A DNA stretch of 47,231 bases from Serratia microhaemolytica (GCF_004011885.1 NZ_SBEF01000027.1:1-47231), one strand, 5' to 3'; shown: positions 1 through 8,690, counted from the first letter of the stretch. The notes: generated by a model not told the origin, from the sequence alone. Numbers and translations: made by a program.

Positions 1-66
1 TGGAAAAATAGTCAACTGGACCAACTGCTGCCCCTGCCCGGTAACACCTTCTCCTCATCCACCTAA
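1..66 (+). CDS. possible 3' end of an upstream gene (partial)
   Basis: One frame is open from the first base to a TAA at 64-66 and would encode about 21 residues ending in GNTFSSST. The segment is too short to recognise and may be chance. It is listed only because the next gene starts 250 bases later and an upstream gene could end here. Confidence 0.2.
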   Translation, partial: WKNSQLDQLLPLPGNTFSSST

Positions 67-203
67 TCTGCCGCTCACCTTAACCACTTAATATAAACTC
101 GCAAGGTGAGATCGCCGGATGTTTACATTGGAAACAGCAATGCAACCTGAAATATCGCGAGTATGCGCAAAGCGTAGTGAAAACGGCTATCAACATACGT
201 GTT

Positions 204-232
204 TTGTATTTACCTTCCCCCATGCCTAGTTA
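204..232 (+). promoter_or_regulatory. candidate promoter of the ynfE-dmsABCD operon
   Basis: TTGTAT (204-209) and TAGTTA (227-232) are separated by 17 bases, an acceptable sigma-70 arrangement about 80 bases before the ynfE start. E. coli relatives of this operon are controlled by FNR and nitrate. I looked for TTGAT-N4-ATCAA in 67-313 and did not find a correctly spaced match. An imperfect inverted repeat around 244-263 (AGGTAT-CA-ATACCT core) is a possible operator of unknown binder. Confidence 0.25.
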
Positions 233-278
233 GCTTCAACTCATTGAGGTATCAATACCTTCAACCCAAGGAATGAAG

Positions 279-297
279 TTTCCCTCGCTGAGGGAAA
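279..297 (+). other. leader hairpin just upstream of the ynfE ribosome binding site
   Basis: TTTCCCTC (279-286) and GAGGGAAA (290-297) form a perfect 8-bp stem with a 3-base loop. It lies 4 bases before the GGAG Shine-Dalgarno (302-305) of ynfE and probably forms in the mRNA leader. It could protect the 5' end or modulate initiation; no known family is recognised. Confidence 0.4.
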
Positions 298-313
298 AAC
301 CTGGAGTGAACCT

Positions 314-2773
314 ATGTCCGACAAGAAATCAACTGCATCATCATCGATAGGTATCAGTCGTCGTACGTTAGTCAAATCAACCACCGCAACTGGATTGGCA
401 TTGGCAGCCAGTGGGCTGGTGCTACCCTTCAGCCAGGCGACACCACGAGCACCATTGGGGGGAACGGAGACAGGCAATAGCACCACAACGGATAAGGTGG
501 TATGGGGGGCCTGCTCAGTCAATTGTGGTAGTCGATGTGCATTGCGGCTACATGTGCGTGATGATGAAGTTTATTGGGTTGAGACAGATAACACCGGTGT
601 AGATGCTTATGGTGATCATCAGGTGAGAGCCTGTTTACGAGGTCGTTCGATTCGCCGTCGTATCAACCACCCAGAGCGATTGAACTACCCGATGAAACGG
701 GTTGGCAAACGGGGTGAGGGCAAATTTAAGCGCATCAGTTGGCAGGAAGCCTACGATGAGATTGCGAACAACCTAAAGCGCATTGTTGAAAAATATGGTA
801 ATGAGGCGGTTTATATCAACTACGCCACTGGCATTGTTGGCGGCAATATCACCCGCTCATCACCGTTTGCTTCATTGGTTGCAAGATTGATGAACTGCTA
901 TGGCGGCTTTTTAAGTTTCTATGGCTCATACAGCACCGCACAGATCTCCTGTGCGATGCCATACACCTACGGCAGCAACGATGGCAATAGCACCTCTGAT
1001 ATTGAAAACAGCAAACTGGTGGTGTTATTTGGCAATAATCCAGCGGAAACACGCATGAGTGGCGGAGGCATCACCTATTTCCTGGAACAGGCACGTGAAC
1101 GCTCAAATGCACGCCTCGTGGTGATCGACCCACGTTATAGCGATACCGCTGCCGGACGAGAAGATCAGTGGCTGCCGATCCGGCCGGGTACAGATGCTGC
1201 GTTAGTCGCTGGCTTAGCGCATGTATTAATCAGCGAGAATTTAGTCGACCAACCCTTTCTAGATAAATATTGCGTGGGCTACGACGAAAAGACGCTACCT
1301 GCGGGTGCCCCTGCTAACGGCCACTATAAAGCCTATATTCTCGGCAATGGTGAAGATGGCATTGAAAAAACGCCAGCATGGGCTGCCAAGATCACCGGTA
1401 TTCCTGCTGATCAGATCATTAAACTGGCACGTGAGATTGGCAGCACCAAACCGGTTTATATTGCTCAGGGCTGGGGGCCACAGCGCCACGCGAACGGTGA
1501 ATTAACGTCGCGTGCGATTGCCATGTTACCGATCCTGACCGGCAATGTTGGCATTCATGGTGGCAACAGTGGCGCGCGTGAATCGACCTACACAATCACC
1601 ATCGAACGAATGCCAGTATTAAAGAATCCGGTCACCGCACAGATTTCTTGCTTTAGTTGGACGGATGCCATTGCACGCGGAGCTGAAATGACGGCGACCC
1701 GTGACGGTGTTCGCGGTGTGGAACAGTTACCGGTACCGATTAAATTTCTCTGGAACTACGCGGGTAACACCCTTATTAACCAGCACTCCGATATCAATAA
1801 AACCCATGAAATTTTGCAGGATGATGCGTTATGCGAAATGATTGTGGTAGTGGAAAACTTTATGACCTCATCGGCGAAGTATGCCGACATCTTGTTACCC
1901 GATTTAATGACGGTGGAACAGCAGGACATTATTCCGAACGATTTTGCTGGCAATATGGGTTACTTGATCTTTAGTCAGCCAGCCACCTCAGCCAAATTTG
2001 AACGCAAGCCGATTTATGAAATATTGAGCGAGGTTGCACGCAGGCTAGGAGAGGATGTCTATCAAAAATTCACCGAAGGGCGCACCCAAGAGCAGTGGCT
2101 GCAATACCTGTATGCCAAAATGCGCGCACGGGATGCTGATCTTCCCAGTTACGAAGCACTGCGCGCCATCGGTATCTATAAACGCAAAGATCCGCAACAA
2201 CATTTTGTCGCCTATAAAAAATTCCGTGAAGATCCAGAGGCAAACCCACTAAAAACACCGTCGGGTAAAATTGAGATCTACTCCAGCAGATTGGCGCAGA
2301 TAGCCAGTAGTTGGCAACTGGCTGCTGATGAAACAATCAGCCCGTTACCGATCTATGCCTCAACCTTTGAAGGTTGGGATGATCCACTACGTAGTCGATA
2401 TCCGTTACAGATGTTCGGTTTTCATTATAAATCAAGAACACACTCCAGCTACGGCAACATTGATCTGCTAGAGAGGTCTTGCCAGCAAGAGGTGTGGATC
2501 AATCCGGTCGATGCACAACAGCGCGGTATTCTCAGTGGTGATTTGGTCAGAGTATTTAATCAGCGCGGTGAAGTCAGGGTTGCCGCTAAGGTGACGCCAC
2601 GGATTATGCCAGGTGTGGTGGCGATGGGACAGGGTGCTTGGCACCAGGCCAATATGAGTGGTGATCGTATCGATCATGGTGCCTGCATGAATACCTTAAC
2701 CACCCATCGTCCTTCACCATTAGCAAAAGGAAATCCGCAACATACCAACTTGATTGAGATTGAAAAGGTGTGA
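314..2773 (+). CDS. ynfE: YnfE-like Tat-exported molybdoenzyme, catalytic subunit (DMSO reductase family)
   Basis: This 819-aa protein is the catalytic subunit of a periplasm-facing bis-molybdopterin-guanine-dinucleotide oxidoreductase of the DmsA family. The N terminus has a Tat signal with SRRTLVK (residues 15-21) followed by a hydrophobic stretch to about residue 38. The N-terminal Fe-S motif has cysteines at 67, 71, 75 and 107 (CSVNCGSRC, then RACLRG). The molybdenum-ligand serine is expected at about 207 in YGSYSTAQ. Several diagnostic stretches (CSVNCGSRCALRLHV, LLPDLMTVEQ, NDFAGNMGYLIF) fit my recollection of E. coli YnfE better than DmsA. The start is ATG 314 with GGAG 9 bases upstream. 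In E. coli YnfE/YnfF are linked to selenate reduction; the physiological substrate here is unknown. It has no Fe-S or anchor subunit directly behind it and presumably shares those of the next cistrons. Confidence 0.9.
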   Translation: MSDKKSTASSSIGISRRTLVKSTTATGLALAASGLVLPFSQATPRAPLGGTETGNSTTTDKVVWGACSVNCGSRCALRLHVRDDEVYWVETDNTGVDAYGDHQVRACLRGRSIRRRINHPERLNYPMKRVGKRGEGKFKRISWQEAYDEIANNLKRIVEKYGNEAVYINYATGIVGGNITRSSPFASLVARLMNCYGGFLSFYGSYSTAQISCAMPYTYGSNDGNSTSDIENSKLVVLFGNNPAETRMSGGGITYFLEQARERSNARLVVIDPRYSDTAAGREDQWLPIRPGTDAALVAGLAHVLISENLVDQPFLDKYCVGYDEKTLPAGAPANGHYKAYILGNGEDGIEKTPAWAAKITGIPADQIIKLAREIGSTKPVYIAQGWGPQRHANGELTSRAIAMLPILTGNVGIHGGNSGARESTYTITIERMPVLKNPVTAQISCFSWTDAIARGAEMTATRDGVRGVEQLPVPIKFLWNYAGNTLINQHSDINKTHEILQDDALCEMIVVVENFMTSSAKYADILLPDLMTVEQQDIIPNDFAGNMGYLIFSQPATSAKFERKPIYEILSEVARRLGEDVYQKFTEGRTQEQWLQYLYAKMRARDADLPSYEALRAIGIYKRKDPQQHFVAYKKFREDPEANPLKTPSGKIEIYSSRLAQIASSWQLAADETISPLPIYASTFEGWDDPLRSRYPLQMFGFHYKSRTHSSYGNIDLLERSCQQEVWINPVDAQQRGILSGDLVRVFNQRGEVRVAAKVTPRIMPGVVAMGQGAWHQANMSGDRIDHGACMNTLTTHRPSPLAKGNPQHTNLIEIEKV

Positions 2774-2827
2774 GATGGGTTCTAACTGCGGTGGTGCCAT
2801 TGGCTTAATGAATCAGAGCGAAAACAT

Positions 2828-5290
2828 ATGAGCGAATCTGAAAAAAAATCACTCTCTGACCTGGCGTGTTCCAGAAGAGCCTTAGTGAAAACTAGCGCAA
2901 TAGGGGGATTGGCCTTGGCTGTCGGTGGTGTAGCGCTACCGTTTAGCCGTCAATCAGATGCCAAAATACCCACCACAGCTATGCCAGAACGGCAGCAGAA
3001 CGAAAAGGTAGTTTGGAGTGCCTGTACCGTGAACTGTGGCAGCCGTTGCCCATTACGTATGCATGTGGTTGATGGCGAAATTAAATACGTTGAAACGGAT
3101 AATACCGGTATTGATCGGTATGGTGACCGGCATCAGGTCCGAGCCTGCCTGCGAGGGCGCTCAATGCGCCGCCGTATCTATCATCCTGATCGCTTGAAAT
3201 ACCCGATGCTACGGGTAGGCAAACGGGGAGAGGGTAAATTTAAACGTATCAGTTGGCAGGAAGCATTTGATCTGATCGCGATGAATTTACAGCGAATTAT
3301 CAAGCAGTATGGTAATGAAGCCATCTACTTGAATTATGGCACCGGTACGTTGGGTGGAACGGTTGCACGCTCTTGGCCTCCGGCTAATTCGCCGATTGCG
3401 CGGTTGATGAATTGCGTAGGGGGATATCTCAACCATTATGGTACCTACAGCACCGCACAAATCAGTTGTGCCATGCCTTATACCTACGGCGGCAGTGACG
3501 GTAACAGCATCTCCGACATCGAAAACAGCCGGCTGGTGGTGATGTTTGGTAACAATCCGGCAGAAACACGCATGAGTGGCGGCGGCATTGTCTACCAACT
3601 GGAAAAGGCGCGTGAGCGCTCGCAAGCAAAAATGATTGTGATCGACCCGCGCTACACCGATACCGCCGCCGGTCGAGAGGATGAGTGGATACCGATCCGC
3701 CCTGGAACTGACGCTGCATTGGTGGCTGGGTTGGCACATGTGCTGATCAGTGAGAACTTGGTTGACCAGCCATTTCTGGACAAATACTGCATCGGCTACG
3801 ATGAAAAAACGCTACCTGCGGACGCACCGGCAAATGGGCATTACAAAGCCTACATCCTTGGTCTGGGGCGTGATGGTATTGAAAAAACACCGCAGTGGGC
3901 AGCGGAGATCACCGGTATTCCGGCAGCGCGGATTATTAAGTTGGCCCGTGAAATTGGCAGCATTAAGCCAGCCTATATCTGCCAAGGGTGGGGGCCGCAA
4001 CGCCATGCCAATGGTGAGTTAACGGCACGCGCGATCGCTATGTTAGCGATTTTAACCGGCAATGTTGGCATTGCGGGTGGCAATACCGGCTCACGAGAGA
4101 GCAACTACGCACTGCCATTTGAACGAATGCCAACACTGGAAAATCCAGTGAAGAGCAGTATCTCGGTCTTTTTATGGACCGATGCGATTGAGCGAGGTGC
4201 GGAGATGACCGCAATCGCAGACGGTGTACGCGGCAAGGAGAAGTTGGACGTGCCGATTAAGTTCATCTGGAATTATGCCGGTAATGCATTGATCAACCAA
4301 CATTCTGATATTAATAGAACGCACACTATTTTGCAGGATGAGGGCAAATGCGAAATGATCGTGGTGATTGATAATCATATGACTTCATCGGCAAAGTACG
4401 CTGATCTGCTGTTGCCGGATTGCACCGCCGCTGAGCAGATGGATTTCTGCCTAGATGGCTACGCCAGTAATCTTGGCTATGCCATTTTTGCCAGCCAAGT
4501 GATTGAACCACGCTTTGAGTGCAAAACAGTGTATGAGATGTGTCGTGAAATTGCCTGTCGTCTGGGGGTGGAACAGCGCTTTACCGAAGGGAGAACACAG
4601 CAGCAGTGGTTGCGTCATCTTTATGACAAATCAAGAGAAAAATTACCGGATTTACCCTCCTATGAGCAGTTTCAGCAGCAAGGGATTTTCAAGAAAATGG
4701 ATCCGCGTGGACACTTTATCGCCTATCAGGCTTTTCGTGCTGATCCGGTAAAAAATCCGCTGAAGACCCCGTCAGGGAAAATTGAGATCTACTCGTCACG
4801 GTTGGCAGAGATTGCGCAAAGCTGGCAACTGGATGAGCAAGATATCATTGATCCACTTCCAATTTATGCTGATGGGTTTGAAAGTTATGATGATCTGCAA
4901 TGCAATAAATATCCATTACAGATGACCGGGTTTCACTATAAATCGCGTGTTCACTCCACCTATGGCAACGTTGATGTGCTGAAAGCTGCCTGTCCGCAGG
5001 AGGTATGGATTAATCCAGTTGATGCCCAGAAACGTCAAATCAATCATGGTGATCTGGTGCGTATTTTTAATGATCGCGGCGAAGTGCGTATTAGCGCCAA
5101 AGTCACGCCGCGCATTATGCCAGGCGTGATTGCTGTTGGCGAAGGGGCTTGGTACGCCCCTGATGAAAACAAAATTGATCATGGGGGCAGCATGAACGTC
5201 CTCACGACCCAACGCCCTTCACCATTGGCGAAAGGGAATCCTCAACACAGCAATTTGGTTGAAGTCACTAAGGCCAAAGGGAACCGCTAA
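2828..5290 (+). CDS. dmsA: DmsA-like Tat-exported molybdoenzyme, catalytic subunit
   Basis: This 820-aa paralogue of the preceding gene is the second catalytic subunit of the operon. It has Tat motif SRRALVK (residues 15-21), Fe-S cysteines 66, 70, 74 and 107, and the predicted Mo-ligand serine near 208 in YGTYSTAQ. Its N-terminal region (CTVNCGSRCPLRMHV, then DGEIKYVETDNTG) and its LLPDCTAAEQMDF segment follow E. coli DmsA rather than YnfF. The operon therefore looks like ynfE plus dmsA rather than ynfE plus ynfF. DmsA reduces dimethyl sulfoxide and amine N-oxides with menaquinol electrons. It lies 54 bases after ynfE with a weak ribosome binding site, and its TAA overlaps the ATG of dmsB by one base (TAATG), implying translational coupling. 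Confidence 0.9.
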   Translation: MSESEKKSLSDLACSRRALVKTSAIGGLALAVGGVALPFSRQSDAKIPTTAMPERQQNEKVVWSACTVNCGSRCPLRMHVVDGEIKYVETDNTGIDRYGDRHQVRACLRGRSMRRRIYHPDRLKYPMLRVGKRGEGKFKRISWQEAFDLIAMNLQRIIKQYGNEAIYLNYGTGTLGGTVARSWPPANSPIARLMNCVGGYLNHYGTYSTAQISCAMPYTYGGSDGNSISDIENSRLVVMFGNNPAETRMSGGGIVYQLEKARERSQAKMIVIDPRYTDTAAGREDEWIPIRPGTDAALVAGLAHVLISENLVDQPFLDKYCIGYDEKTLPADAPANGHYKAYILGLGRDGIEKTPQWAAEITGIPAARIIKLAREIGSIKPAYICQGWGPQRHANGELTARAIAMLAILTGNVGIAGGNTGSRESNYALPFERMPTLENPVKSSISVFLWTDAIERGAEMTAIADGVRGKEKLDVPIKFIWNYAGNALINQHSDINRTHTILQDEGKCEMIVVIDNHMTSSAKYADLLLPDCTAAEQMDFCLDGYASNLGYAIFASQVIEPRFECKTVYEMCREIACRLGVEQRFTEGRTQQQWLRHLYDKSREKLPDLPSYEQFQQQGIFKKMDPRGHFIAYQAFRADPVKNPLKTPSGKIEIYSSRLAEIAQSWQLDEQDIIDPLPIYADGFESYDDLQCNKYPLQMTGFHYKSRVHSTYGNVDVLKAACPQEVWINPVDAQKRQINHGDLVRIFNDRGEVRISAKVTPRIMPGVIAVGEGAWYAPDENKIDHGGSMNVLTTQRPSPLAKGNPQHSNLVEVTKAKGNR

Positions 5291-5907
5291 TGACAAAACA
5301 GTATGGTTTTTACATTAATTCAGCGCGTTGTACCGGTTGTAAAACCTGTGAGCTTGCTTGTAAAGATTACAAAAACCTCACCCCGGAGGTCAGTTTCCGA
5401 CGTATTTATGAGTATGCCGGTGGTGAGTGGCAGCAGGAAGGGGATGTCTGGCATCAGAACGTCTTTGCCTACTACCTGTCGATTGCCTGTAACCACTGTG
5501 CTGATCCGGCCTGTAGCAAAGTCTGTCCAACCGGGGCAATGCACAAACGGGAGGATGGCTTCGTGGTGGTGAACGAAGAGGTTTGCATCGGTTGCCGTAA
5601 CTGTCACTTGGCTTGCCCGTATGGTGCACCACAGTATGATTCGGTGAAGCGTCATATGACCAAGTGCGACGGTTGCTATAGCCGAGTTGCAGAGGGTAAA
5701 AAACCGATCTGTGTTGAATCCTGTCCACTGCGTGCACTTGATTTTGGCCCGATCGACGAGCTACGTATCAAACATGGCACGCTGGCGGCAGTGGCACCGC
5801 TGCCTGCAGCACGCTTTACTCAGCCGAGCATTGTGATCAAACCCAATGCCAATAGCCGCCCTAGCGGCGACAGAACTGGCCATTTGGCCAATCCGAAGGA
5901 GGTTTAA
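5290..5907 (+). CDS. dmsB: DMSO reductase iron-sulfur subunit B
   Basis: This 205-aa ferredoxin-like electron transfer subunit carries four [4Fe-4S] clusters between the membrane anchor and the catalytic subunit. Cysteine groups are visible in order: CTGCKTCELAC from residue 14, then CNHCADPACSKVC, CIGCRNCHLAC, and CDGCYSRVAEGKKPICVESC. Length and motifs match E. coli DmsB and YnfG (about 205 aa). It lacks a signal peptide, as expected, because it is exported by riding with the Tat-signal subunit. It overlaps the dmsA stop and is followed after one base by dmsC, so it is a central cistron of the operon and probably serves both catalytic paralogues. Confidence 0.95.
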   Translation: MTKQYGFYINSARCTGCKTCELACKDYKNLTPEVSFRRIYEYAGGEWQQEGDVWHQNVFAYYLSIACNHCADPACSKVCPTGAMHKREDGFVVVNEEVCIGCRNCHLACPYGAPQYDSVKRHMTKCDGCYSRVAEGKKPICVESCPLRALDFGPIDELRIKHGTLAAVAPLPAARFTQPSIVIKPNANSRPSGDRTGHLANPKEV

Positions 5908-5908
5908 C

Positions 5909-6769
5909 ATGGGTGCAGGATGGCATGAGTGGCCGTTGATGCTGTTCACGGTGACGGGGCAGTTTGTTGTGGGTGGCATGATCGTGATCGGGCTGGCATT
6001 GATCAGCGGTAAATTGACTGAGCGCGAGGCGAGAGCAGTACATGGCAGTATGTTGTTTTTATGGCTGCTGATCGGAGCTGCATTTGCTGCTTCTCTGATG
6101 CACTTAGGAACACCATTAAGAGCGTTTAACTCCTTAAATCGTATTGGGGAATCTGCACTGAGTAATGAAGTTGCGGCTGGGCTGTTGTTCTCTATTGTCG
6201 GTGGGCTTTACTGGCTGTTAGCGATGGTAAAAAAAATGCCACAGGCACTGGGGCGGGTGTGGCTGGTGGTGACCATGCTACTGGGGCTGCTATTTGTCTA
6301 TGCGATGACGCGTGTTTACCAAGTTGAAACCGTGCCGACTTGGCACAGTGGCTATACCACGATCAATTTCTTGTTATCGATGTTGATTGGTGGCCCACTG
6401 TTGGGGGCATTACTGCTGCGTGCAGCGGGATTGGAGGTTGGAGCTCGTAACCAGCTTATTCTAGTGAGTGTTTTTGCTGTGTTACTCAGCCTCGCTGTTG
6501 CTTTGTTGCAAACGAGCGAATTGGCGATGATCAGTAGCTCTGTGCAACAGGCATCGGCGTTGATCCCGGCCTATGGACAACTGATGGTGTGGCGGCTGGT
6601 GCTGCTGGTGCTGGGGCTCAGTTGCTGGATTTTCCCACAGCTTCACTACGGTAATGTCAGCGTATTGGGGCTGTTGCTGGGGCTGATACTGCTCTTTGCC
6701 GGTGAATTGCTAGGACGTGCGCTGTTTTATGGCTTGCACATGACGGTCGGTGTCAGTGTCGGCAGTTAA
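5909..6769 (+). CDS. dmsC: DMSO reductase membrane anchor subunit C
   Basis: This polytopic inner-membrane protein (286 aa; E. coli DmsC 287 aa) anchors the A-B dimer on the periplasmic side and oxidises menaquinol. The start chosen is ATG 5909, preceded by AAGGAGG at 5896-5902 and giving the family-typical MGAGWHEWPLM. A longer frame from 5846 would overlap dmsB and has no support. Several hydrophobic segments run through the protein. A conserved anchor region with R and H residues near the first helices (FAASLMHLGTPLRA) fits the quinol-site region of the DmsC/NrfD-like family. The stop lies 124 bases before dmsD. Confidence 0.95.
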   Translation: MGAGWHEWPLMLFTVTGQFVVGGMIVIGLALISGKLTEREARAVHGSMLFLWLLIGAAFAASLMHLGTPLRAFNSLNRIGESALSNEVAAGLLFSIVGGLYWLLAMVKKMPQALGRVWLVVTMLLGLLFVYAMTRVYQVETVPTWHSGYTTINFLLSMLIGGPLLGALLLRAAGLEVGARNQLILVSVFAVLLSLAVALLQTSELAMISSSVQQASALIPAYGQLMVWRLVLLVLGLSCWIFPQLHYGNVSVLGLLLGLILLFAGELLGRALFYGLHMTVGVSVGS

Positions 6770-6893
6770 CTGGTTGCTGCTTACCCCTGCTGGAAATAGC
6801 GATACCAATCGACTATCTCGCTCAATACAGTAGGGATAGCGGGCAACCTGGGTACAAATGCGCTTTTCATTGGGCGATTGGGAATACTAAATT

Positions 6894-7508
6894 ATGCGAG
6901 TGGATAACATTGCGTTACCGGGACGTGTACTGGGAATGTTACTCGCCCATGCACCTGAGAGTGAAGCCATCCAGCCGCTGTTGGTTTCGCTGGCTGATCC
7001 ACACTGGGTCAGCCAGTGGCCCTATCCGGTGATGCCAGCAACCAGCACGCTGATTGCTAGCGGGTTGGTCTATCAGGCAGAACCGTTAGCGGCGGCGTAT
7101 CAGCGGCTGTTTATCGGCCCCGATGCACTGGTCGCTCCGCCTTGGGGATCGGTCTATCTGGATCGTGAGAGTGTGCTGTTTGGTGACTCAACACTCCGAT
7201 TGCGCCAGTGGCTACGCCAACATCACCTGCAGATACAGCAGGCAACAGGTGAACCGGAAGATCACATTGGAACTTTGTTGATGCTGGCCGCTTGGCTAGC
7301 CGAACAGCAGCAACAGCAGTTAGTCACGCAGTTATTCAGTGATCATCTGTTGCCGTGGGCGGCGCGTTACTTCCAGTTGCTAGCACAAGGCGCATATCAC
7401 CCTTTTTACCAAGGTGTTGCACAATTGGCACAACGCACCTTTGCTGGCTGGAAAACTGATGGAGTTTTTGGTACCGATAACCAACCAGTGGTACGGCTCT
7501 ATTTCTGA
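6894..7508 (+). CDS. dmsD: Tat proofreading chaperone DmsD
   Basis: This 204-aa redox enzyme maturation protein of the TorD/DmsD family binds the twin-arginine leaders of DmsA/YnfE-type preproteins and holds them until the cofactor is inserted. The length equals E. coli DmsD. The family signature APPWGSVYLDRESVLFG is present, and EPEDHIGTLLMLAAWLAE matches the conserved E(P)xDH region. The arrangement ynfE-dmsA-dmsB-dmsC-dmsD parallels E. coli ynfEFGH-dmsD. The ribosome binding site is weak (GGGAATA before ATG 6894). Downstream, a weak 6-bp stem at 7559-7587 followed by CTTTT might terminate the operon. Confidence 0.93.
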   Translation: MRVDNIALPGRVLGMLLAHAPESEAIQPLLVSLADPHWVSQWPYPVMPATSTLIASGLVYQAEPLAAAYQRLFIGPDALVAPPWGSVYLDRESVLFGDSTLRLRQWLRQHHLQIQQATGEPEDHIGTLLMLAAWLAEQQQQQLVTQLFSDHLLPWAARYFQLLAQGAYHPFYQGVAQLAQRTFAGWKTDGVFGTDNQPVVRLYF

Positions 7509-7661
7509 TTAAGCGCTGGTATCAATGACAATCACCGAGAGCGGTATCAAGCAGAACCACAGCCGTTCTCGGTTGCCGATTGGCTGTTGTCTTTTGATCG
7601 TGAACGATACGGCAGGGTGAAAATATTGACAGCGCCGCAAACGGGGAGCACGGTAGAAACG

Positions 7662-7689
7662 AAAAAGCCCACACAGAGGCGGGCTTTTT
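7662..7689. terminator. bidirectional intrinsic terminator between dmsD and cspC
   Basis: AAAAAGCCC (7662-7670) pairs with GGGCTTTTT (7681-7689), giving a GC core flanked by A and T tracts. Read on the minus strand it lies 18 bases beyond the cspC stop and ends in TTTTT. On the plus strand it could also catch transcripts from the dms operon. Confidence 0.75.
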
Positions 7690-7706
7690 GTTACAGCTAA
7701 TACTAA

Positions 7707-7916
7707 TTAGATAGCTGTAACATTAACTGCTGATGGGCCTTTTTGGCCATCTTGGATTTCGAATTCAACGTTCTGGCCTTCGGCGAGGGTTTTGAAACCA
7801 TTACCCTGAATGGCAGAGAAGTGTACAAACACATCTTTGCTACCGTCAGCCGGGGTGATGAAACCGAAACCTTTAGACTCGTTGAACCACTTAACTTGAC
7901 CTTTGATCTTCGCCAT
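7707..7916 (-). CDS. cspC: cold-shock-family RNA-binding protein CspC
   Basis: This 69-aa single cold-shock domain protein has RNP1 KGFGFITP and RNP2 VFVHFSAI. Its sequence fits E. coli CspC ([11 protein letters not shown] start, [17 protein letters not shown] end) better than CspE. CspC stabilises mRNAs such as rpoS by binding single-stranded RNA. The start is ATG at 7916; the frame continues upstream to 7961, but that part overlaps the yobF stop and is not conserved. It is the second cistron after yobF, as in E. coli, and is followed by a clear terminator. Confidence 0.95.
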   Translation of the reverse strand: MAKIKGQVKWFNESKGFGFITPADGSKDVFVHFSAIQGNGFKTLAEGQNVEFEIQDGQKGPSAVNVTAI

Positions 7917-7957
7917 CTTGAGTATTTCCTTTGGATTGTTTAAACCGCCCGTAGGCG

Positions 7958-8074
7958 TCACACAGACAAACTAGAGTCGTTACTGATTGAGGCACTAAGA
8001 TAAGGATCGGCAGAGAAGCGGTATACAACGTTAACGTCTTTACTCTGAACTTCTTTACTGAAAATGCCACACAT
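7958..8074 (-). CDS. yobF: small stress protein YobF (38 aa)
   Basis: This short gene was found by reading the minus strand upstream of cspC. ATG at 8074 opens a frame beginning MCGIFSKEV and continuing [16 protein letters not shown] to TGA at 7958-7960. E. coli YobF (47 aa) begins [12 protein letters not shown] and has YRFSAEPYIGAS at the same place, directly upstream of cspC, so similarity and synteny agree. YobF is a small stress-related protein of unclear mechanism. Here it is about nine residues shorter at the C terminus. GAGG lies 13 bases before the ATG, a rather distant ribosome binding site. Confidence 0.85.
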   Translation of the reverse strand: MCGIFSKEVQSKDVNVVYRFSADPYLSASISNDSSLSV

Positions 8075-8106
8075 ATACAGAACTGTACCTCGTTTTACCC
8101 AAGTGC

Positions 8107-8135
8107 GTTATCACATACTCTGTAAATTATCGCAA
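8107..8135 (-). promoter_or_regulatory. probable yobF-cspC promoter
   Basis: On the minus strand TTGCGA (8135-8130) is followed after exactly 17 bases by GATAAC (8112-8107). TG sits one base upstream of the -10, making it an extended -10 element. Transcription would begin near 8100, leaving about 25 bases of leader before yobF. Confidence 0.45.
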
Positions 8136-8659
8136 GCCATTTTTAATCAGTGATAGAGGTGTCGCACATATTTGGAATTGTCTGGCAAAAAAATAGTGCA
8201 AATAGTCTCAAATAGGTTGAACTCAGCGTTGTTTTCTGCTTGGCAATGTGAGTATCTACTATGGGATGCTGTTTCAATTTGCAACAAAGTTTTCCTGGTT
8301 AACCGGGTTGGTTTGACAATAAATAATTGATGCTATCCGGTGATACGACAAAAAAAATATCGACGCTCAGATCGGTTTGAACGGCATGTTGCATACTACT
8401 GAATGATGGAAAAGTGAACGGTTAACCGGCTTTATCAGCTACAAGCTACGTCATTAGAGGAAAAGCTGGTTGTGATAGGCTAAATGTCGGCAGGTTAACA
8501 TAGCGTTTTCAGTGATGGGTTTTGCATAAATATGCAATAAGGAAAATGCTGTAAATTGAGTTGGTTATTATGATAAATAGTTAAAAAATTAATGCTGCCA
8601 TTATGGATAATAAGGCTGAAAATATTCCTCACACTGTAATCAGCCATTTTTATCGAATA
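8136..8659. other. gene-poor AT-rich intergenic stretch
   Basis: About 520 bases hold no frame that I recognise on either strand. In E. coli yebO and mgrB would lie upstream of yobF, but their signature peptides were not found here. Two copies of GGTTAACCGG-like sequence (8297-8306, with TGGTTAACCGGG context, and 8420-8429) lie about 120 bases apart; they may be chance or operator-like. Confidence 0.4.
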
Positions 8660-8690
8660 AAGCCGGAGAGCAAGGTATTTGTTCCGGCTT
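8660..8690 (-). terminator. probable terminator of the metallo-hydrolase gene
   Basis: AAGCCGGA (8660-8667) and TCCGGCTT (8683-8690) form a perfect 8-bp stem with a 15-base loop. On the minus strand the stem is followed by TATTC rather than a clean T run. It lies about 85 bases beyond the stop of the 8774-9754 gene, which transcribes towards it. Confidence 0.5.

Noticed and set aside
243..257. FNR-like box upstream of ynfE (TTGAGGTATCAA)
   Set aside because: Half-sites resemble FNR, but the spacing is two bases too short for TTGA-N6-TCAA, so I do not call it an FNR site.
3287..3739. 150-codon minus-strand frame
   Set aside because: It lies wholly opposite dmsA codons and has no ribosome binding site or recognisable motif; it is a shadow of the real gene.
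8297..8429. Two GGTTAACCGG copies as an operator pair or PhoP boxes
   Set aside because: The half-site spacing does not fit a PhoP box (11-base periodicity), and two short palindromes 120 bases apart can occur by chance.
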